Source: Klebsiella pneumoniae (lineage in GTDB: Bacteria; Myxococcota_A; UBA796; SXON01). Taken from it: 64,000 bases of DNA. This document shows positions 61,610 through 64,000 of this stretch, piece by piece. A model generated the notes under the pieces. The model was given only the letters and a program-made list of their open reading frames with translations, ran no database searches and had not been told where the DNA came from. A program made the position numbers and the translations under genes. How positions within the stretch are numbered: the first letter of the stretch is position 1; every line of letters begins with the position of its first letter. Location: NCBI GenBank assembly GCA_945861635.1, contig CAMAWH010000010.1:62001-126000 (forward strand), read 5' to 3'.

Positions 61610-63266
61610 CCTCCTCACATTCGTGCTCGCCGCGCATGCGGACGACACCCTCGACACGATGACGGCCGGCCTGACGGACGCCATGGCGCAGCTCGCGCAG
61701 CAGGCCGATCCTGCCTATTACGTCGCGTGGGAGTTGGTGGAGAACGCAGAAACGTCCATTCAGGGCACGCACGGCGCGCAGGCGGGCATCACGGAAAGCC
61801 TCGTCCGGCGGCTGGACGTCGATGTGCGTGTCGGCACCATGGCGCGCGACAACACCCATAAAATTCGTGACGCCAGCTGGTTCTCCGAGGCGTCGCGCCC
61901 CTCCTTCCTCGCCCCGCTGAACGGTCCGCGCGGGGTCCTGCGCGCGCTGTTGCTCCGCGGTACGGATGACGCGTACCGCAACGCGCGCGCACGCCTGATC
62001 AAGGTCCTCGCCAACGATGTCGTGAAGGTCGAGAGAGAAGACACGTCGGACGACTTCGCGCCGGCGCCCGTCGTCGTCGTGGACACGCAACCACCGGGTT
62101 GGACCGTCGATCAAGCCGCCTGGACGGACCTGACGCGGGAAACAAGTGCGCTGTACCTCGACTTTCCGATCGTCTACGACAGCGCGGTTCAGCTCGCACT
62201 TTCGACGAGCACGCGCTGGCTCGTGAACAACGAGGGCACGCGCATCCACGATGGCCGGAAACACGCTCGCGTCGCGACCTGGGGGTCAACCGTCGCGGAA
62301 GACGGCATGCAACTGCAGGTGTATGACTACGTCGACGTTGCGTCGGCCGAGCAGCTGCCCGACCGCGCTGCCGTCGCCGAAATGGTGCGCGGGGTGGGCG
62401 CTCGCCTCACAGAGCTGCGGGCGGCACCGACGATGGACCCGTGGTCCGGCCCCGCGATCCTTCGGGGCCGCGCGTCTGGCGTCTTCTTCCACGAAATCTT
62501 CGGGCATCGCGTCGAGGGCCATCGTCAGAAAGATGAGGATGAGGGTCAAACCTTTACGAGCCGTGTCGGTCAGGCAATCCTGCCGGACTTCCTTTCGGTC
62601 ACCGATGATCCCTCGATCGAGCGCATCGGTTCGACGGACCTGAACGGACACTACCGGTACGACGACGAAGGCGTGGCGGCCGAGCGTGTCCCGCTCGTGC
62701 AGGCAGGAATCCTACGAAATTTCCTGATGTCGCGCATGCCCGTGAAGGGGTTCCCGCGATCCAATGGACACGGCCGGCGCCAGCCCGGAAACGCCGTGGT
62801 CGCCCGTCAGGGCAACCTGATCATCTCCGCCTCCGCCTCGGTGCCCTACGCAACGCTGCGCACCCAGCTCCTGGCGGAAGTTCGGAAGCAGGGTCGGGAA
62901 TTCGGACTCATCTTCGACGATATTTCGGGCGGCTTCACCTTCACCGGTCGCTCCACCCCCAACGCCTTCAACGTCTCCCCGGTGACGGTTTGGAAGATTT
63001 TTCCGGATGGGCGGCCAGATCAGCTGGTGCGCGGCGTCGATATGATCGGGACGCCGCTTACGACATTTTCGAGGATCATCGCGGCGAGTGATGAGATTGA
63101 TGTTTTCAACGGCGTGTGCGGTGCGGAGTCCGGATGGGTGCCCGTGTCGGCCAGCGCCCCGAGCCTGCTTGTCAAGGAAGTTGAGATTCAACGCCGCGAG
63201 AAGGCCAATGACCGACCCCCGGTACTCTCGCCCCCTGGGCTCCCCGCGGTGGGGCGGGCACCATGA
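61575..63266 (+). CDS. tldD: TldD/PmbA-family metalloprotease, apparently exported
   Basis: A 563-residue TldD-type protein with the zinc motif HEIFGHRVEGH (HExxxH) and conserved blocks SNGHGRR and GREFGLIFDDISGGF. TldD with TldE forms a protease that trims peptides such as microcin precursors and is normally cytosolic. Here the N-terminus from ATG 61575 is MTPGRKTKTICSLLTFVLAA followed by HADD, a good signal peptide with a possible cleavage after AHA. ATG 61551 is an alternative. The gene overlaps the acidic protein by 35 bases and is followed by its partner with a four-base overlap. Confidence 0.87.
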   Translation: MTPGRKTKTICSLLTFVLAAHADDTLDTMTAGLTDAMAQLAQQADPAYYVAWELVENAETSIQGTHGAQAGITESLVRRLDVDVRVGTMARDNTHKIRDASWFSEASRPSFLAPLNGPRGVLRALLLRGTDDAYRNARARLIKVLANDVVKVEREDTSDDFAPAPVVVVDTQPPGWTVDQAAWTDLTRETSALYLDFPIVYDSAVQLALSTSTRWLVNNEGTRIHDGRKHARVATWGSTVAEDGMQLQVYDYVDVASAEQLPDRAAVAEMVRGVGARLTELRAAPTMDPWSGPAILRGRASGVFFHEIFGHRVEGHRQKDEDEGQTFTSRVGQAILPDFLSVTDDPSIERIGSTDLNGHYRYDDEGVAAERVPLVQAGILRNFLMSRMPVKGFPRSNGHGRRQPGNAVVARQGNLIISASASVPYATLRTQLLAEVRKQGREFGLIFDDISGGFTFTGRSTPNAFNVSPVTVWKIFPDGRPDQLVRGVDMIGTPLTTFSRIIAASDEIDVFNGVCGAESGWVPVSASAPSLLVKEVEIQRREKANDRPPVLSPPGLPAVGRAP

Positions 63267-64000
63267 TGCCGCTCTGCCCATGGATCAGCCTGAATATTCA
63301 CCTCGTCGCGCCCGTACTTGCCGCTCCCAACGCTCCAGAATCCCCGGCGCACATGCCGGCCGTCGAGGTTGCGCTCACGACGGAACTTGACCGCGCGATG
63401 CGGGAGTTGCGCCTCCCCGACGCCGCGCCGCCGTACTTCATCGCGTACGACGTGCTGGACGGCACCGTCGCCACCGCGTTCGGCGAATTCGGGGCCCTGA
63501 TTCAAGACGAAGCAACCCCGTATCGAACCCTCCGCACCGAAGTGCGCGTCGGCAACTATGACACCGACAGCTCCAATTTCTCCTCTTTCGGGGACCCCGA
63601 TGGCGTCGTCAGCCGCGGGCTCCCTCCGGAAGACAGCATAACGGCGCTGCGCAGGGAGATCTGGCTCTCGACGGACGACGCCTACAAGCAGGCGATCGAA
63701 CAGTTTTCCAGGAAGCAGGCGGCACGAAAGGGCAAGGAGCCCCCGACCGCCCCCGACTATACGGTCACCCCCCCCCTTTCGATGGAGTGGGACGGTACGC
63801 TGCCGCCGAAAGCCGATGCGGCGCGCGTGCGCTCGTTGGCCGCGACGCTCTCCGCTGCGTTGGATCGGTGGCCCCAGATCGAGGTCGGTCAGGCCGTCGC
63901 GCGGGACTGGCAGGGGCTCCGCTACACGCTCACGAGCGAGGGGACACGCCTGTGGCGGCCCTCCGGCTACGCGGTCGTTCGGGTGGAGGCAACGATTCGC
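63263..64000 (+). CDS. Partial TldE/PmbA-like partner of TldD (runs off the window)
   Basis: An open frame from ATG 63263 (overlapping the tldD stop as ATGA) to the window end, 246 codons without stop. The N-terminus has a hydrophobic stretch (about 4-22, ISLNIHLVAPVLAA) like a signal peptide. Then come ALTTELDRAMRELRLP, PPYFIAYDVLDG, TEVRVGNYDTDSSNF and a body typical of TldD/TldE-family proteins. The catalytic region is beyond the window, so I cannot say if it has zinc ligands. Together with the preceding gene it would form the heterodimer. Confidence 0.85.
   Translation, partial: MMPLCPWISLNIHLVAPVLAAPNAPESPAHMPAVEVALTTELDRAMRELRLPDAAPPYFIAYDVLDGTVATAFGEFGALIQDEATPYRTLRTEVRVGNYDTDSSNFSSFGDPDGVVSRGLPPEDSITALRREIWLSTDDAYKQAIEQFSRKQAARKGKEPPTAPDYTVTPPLSMEWDGTLPPKADAARVRSLAATLSAALDRWPQIEVGQAVARDWQGLRYTLTSEGTRLWRPSGYAVVRVEATIR

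Overview
The window (about 63 percent GC by eye) looks like chromosome of a Gram-negative, myxobacterium-like (Myxococcota / deltaproteobacterial) organism. The evidence is a MYXO-CTERM-type sorting tail on a protein with Asp-rich MopE-like repeats, an OmpA protein with thrombospondin type-3 calcium repeats, many lipoproteins with Asp/Ser/Thr-rich spacers, a Ser/Thr protein kinase, PATAN (DUF4388) regulators, and a TonB-ExbB-ExbD-ExbD cluster. I see no phage, insertion sequence, CRISPR array or canonical rRNA/tRNA gene.

Layout. 0-4 kb: a truncated secreted protein, a fatty-acid hydroxylase, phosphatidylserine decarboxylase, an RsmB-type rRNA methyltransferase and a ureohydrolase. 3.7-8.9 kb: the conserved prkA-yeaH-spoVR stress operon. 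9-15 kb: a porin-like barrel, a GT-C-like membrane protein, three family-2 glycosyltransferases and an Ala-rich lipoprotein. 15-19 kb: a rifampicin-phosphotransferase-like phosphohistidine enzyme and PruA. 19-23.5 kb: a DNA-repair operon of XPB helicase, helicase-associated partner and XseB. 23.6-27.8 kb: TonB/ExbB/ExbD/ExbD followed by a truncated globin, a cysteine-less peroxiredoxin-like protein and a lipoprotein. 27.8-31.3 kb: a DPPR-synthase-like prenyltransferase coupled to a Ser/Thr kinase, and a Big-domain lipoprotein behind a structured leader. 31.3-39.9 kb: secreted and surface proteins. 39.9-45.4 kb: a sugar-nucleotide/polysaccharide operon with a ColD-like PLP enzyme. 45.5-50.3 kb: ATP synthase c, a and I subunits, a secreted nuclease and gyrA. 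50.4-52.2 kb: htpG. 52.2-54.9 kb: lipoproteins, two of them behind a cobalamin riboswitch. 54.9-61 kb: ssb, two PATAN/J-domain/TPR proteins, a CpaF ATPase and adenosine deaminase. 61.2-64 kb: an acidic protein and a TldD pair that appears to be exported, the second gene running off the window.

The most promising new system is at 52.2-53.7 kb. A cobalamin riboswitch with nearly all conserved core elements lies upstream of two overlapping lipoprotein genes that resemble no B12 synthesis enzyme or BtuB. The first carries a long (Asp-Ala)n stalk encoded by a hexanucleotide tandem repeat and ends in a Trp/Tyr-rich domain. The second resembles the surface-protein domains found in Bacteroidetes B12 loci. 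I infer a surface lipoprotein system for capturing corrinoids. Other leads are the PATAN/J/TPR pair next to CpaF, the XPB-partner-XseB operon, the ColD-like enzyme with His in place of the PLP lysine, Leu at the quinolone-resistance position of GyrA, and the structured leader at 30.5 kb.
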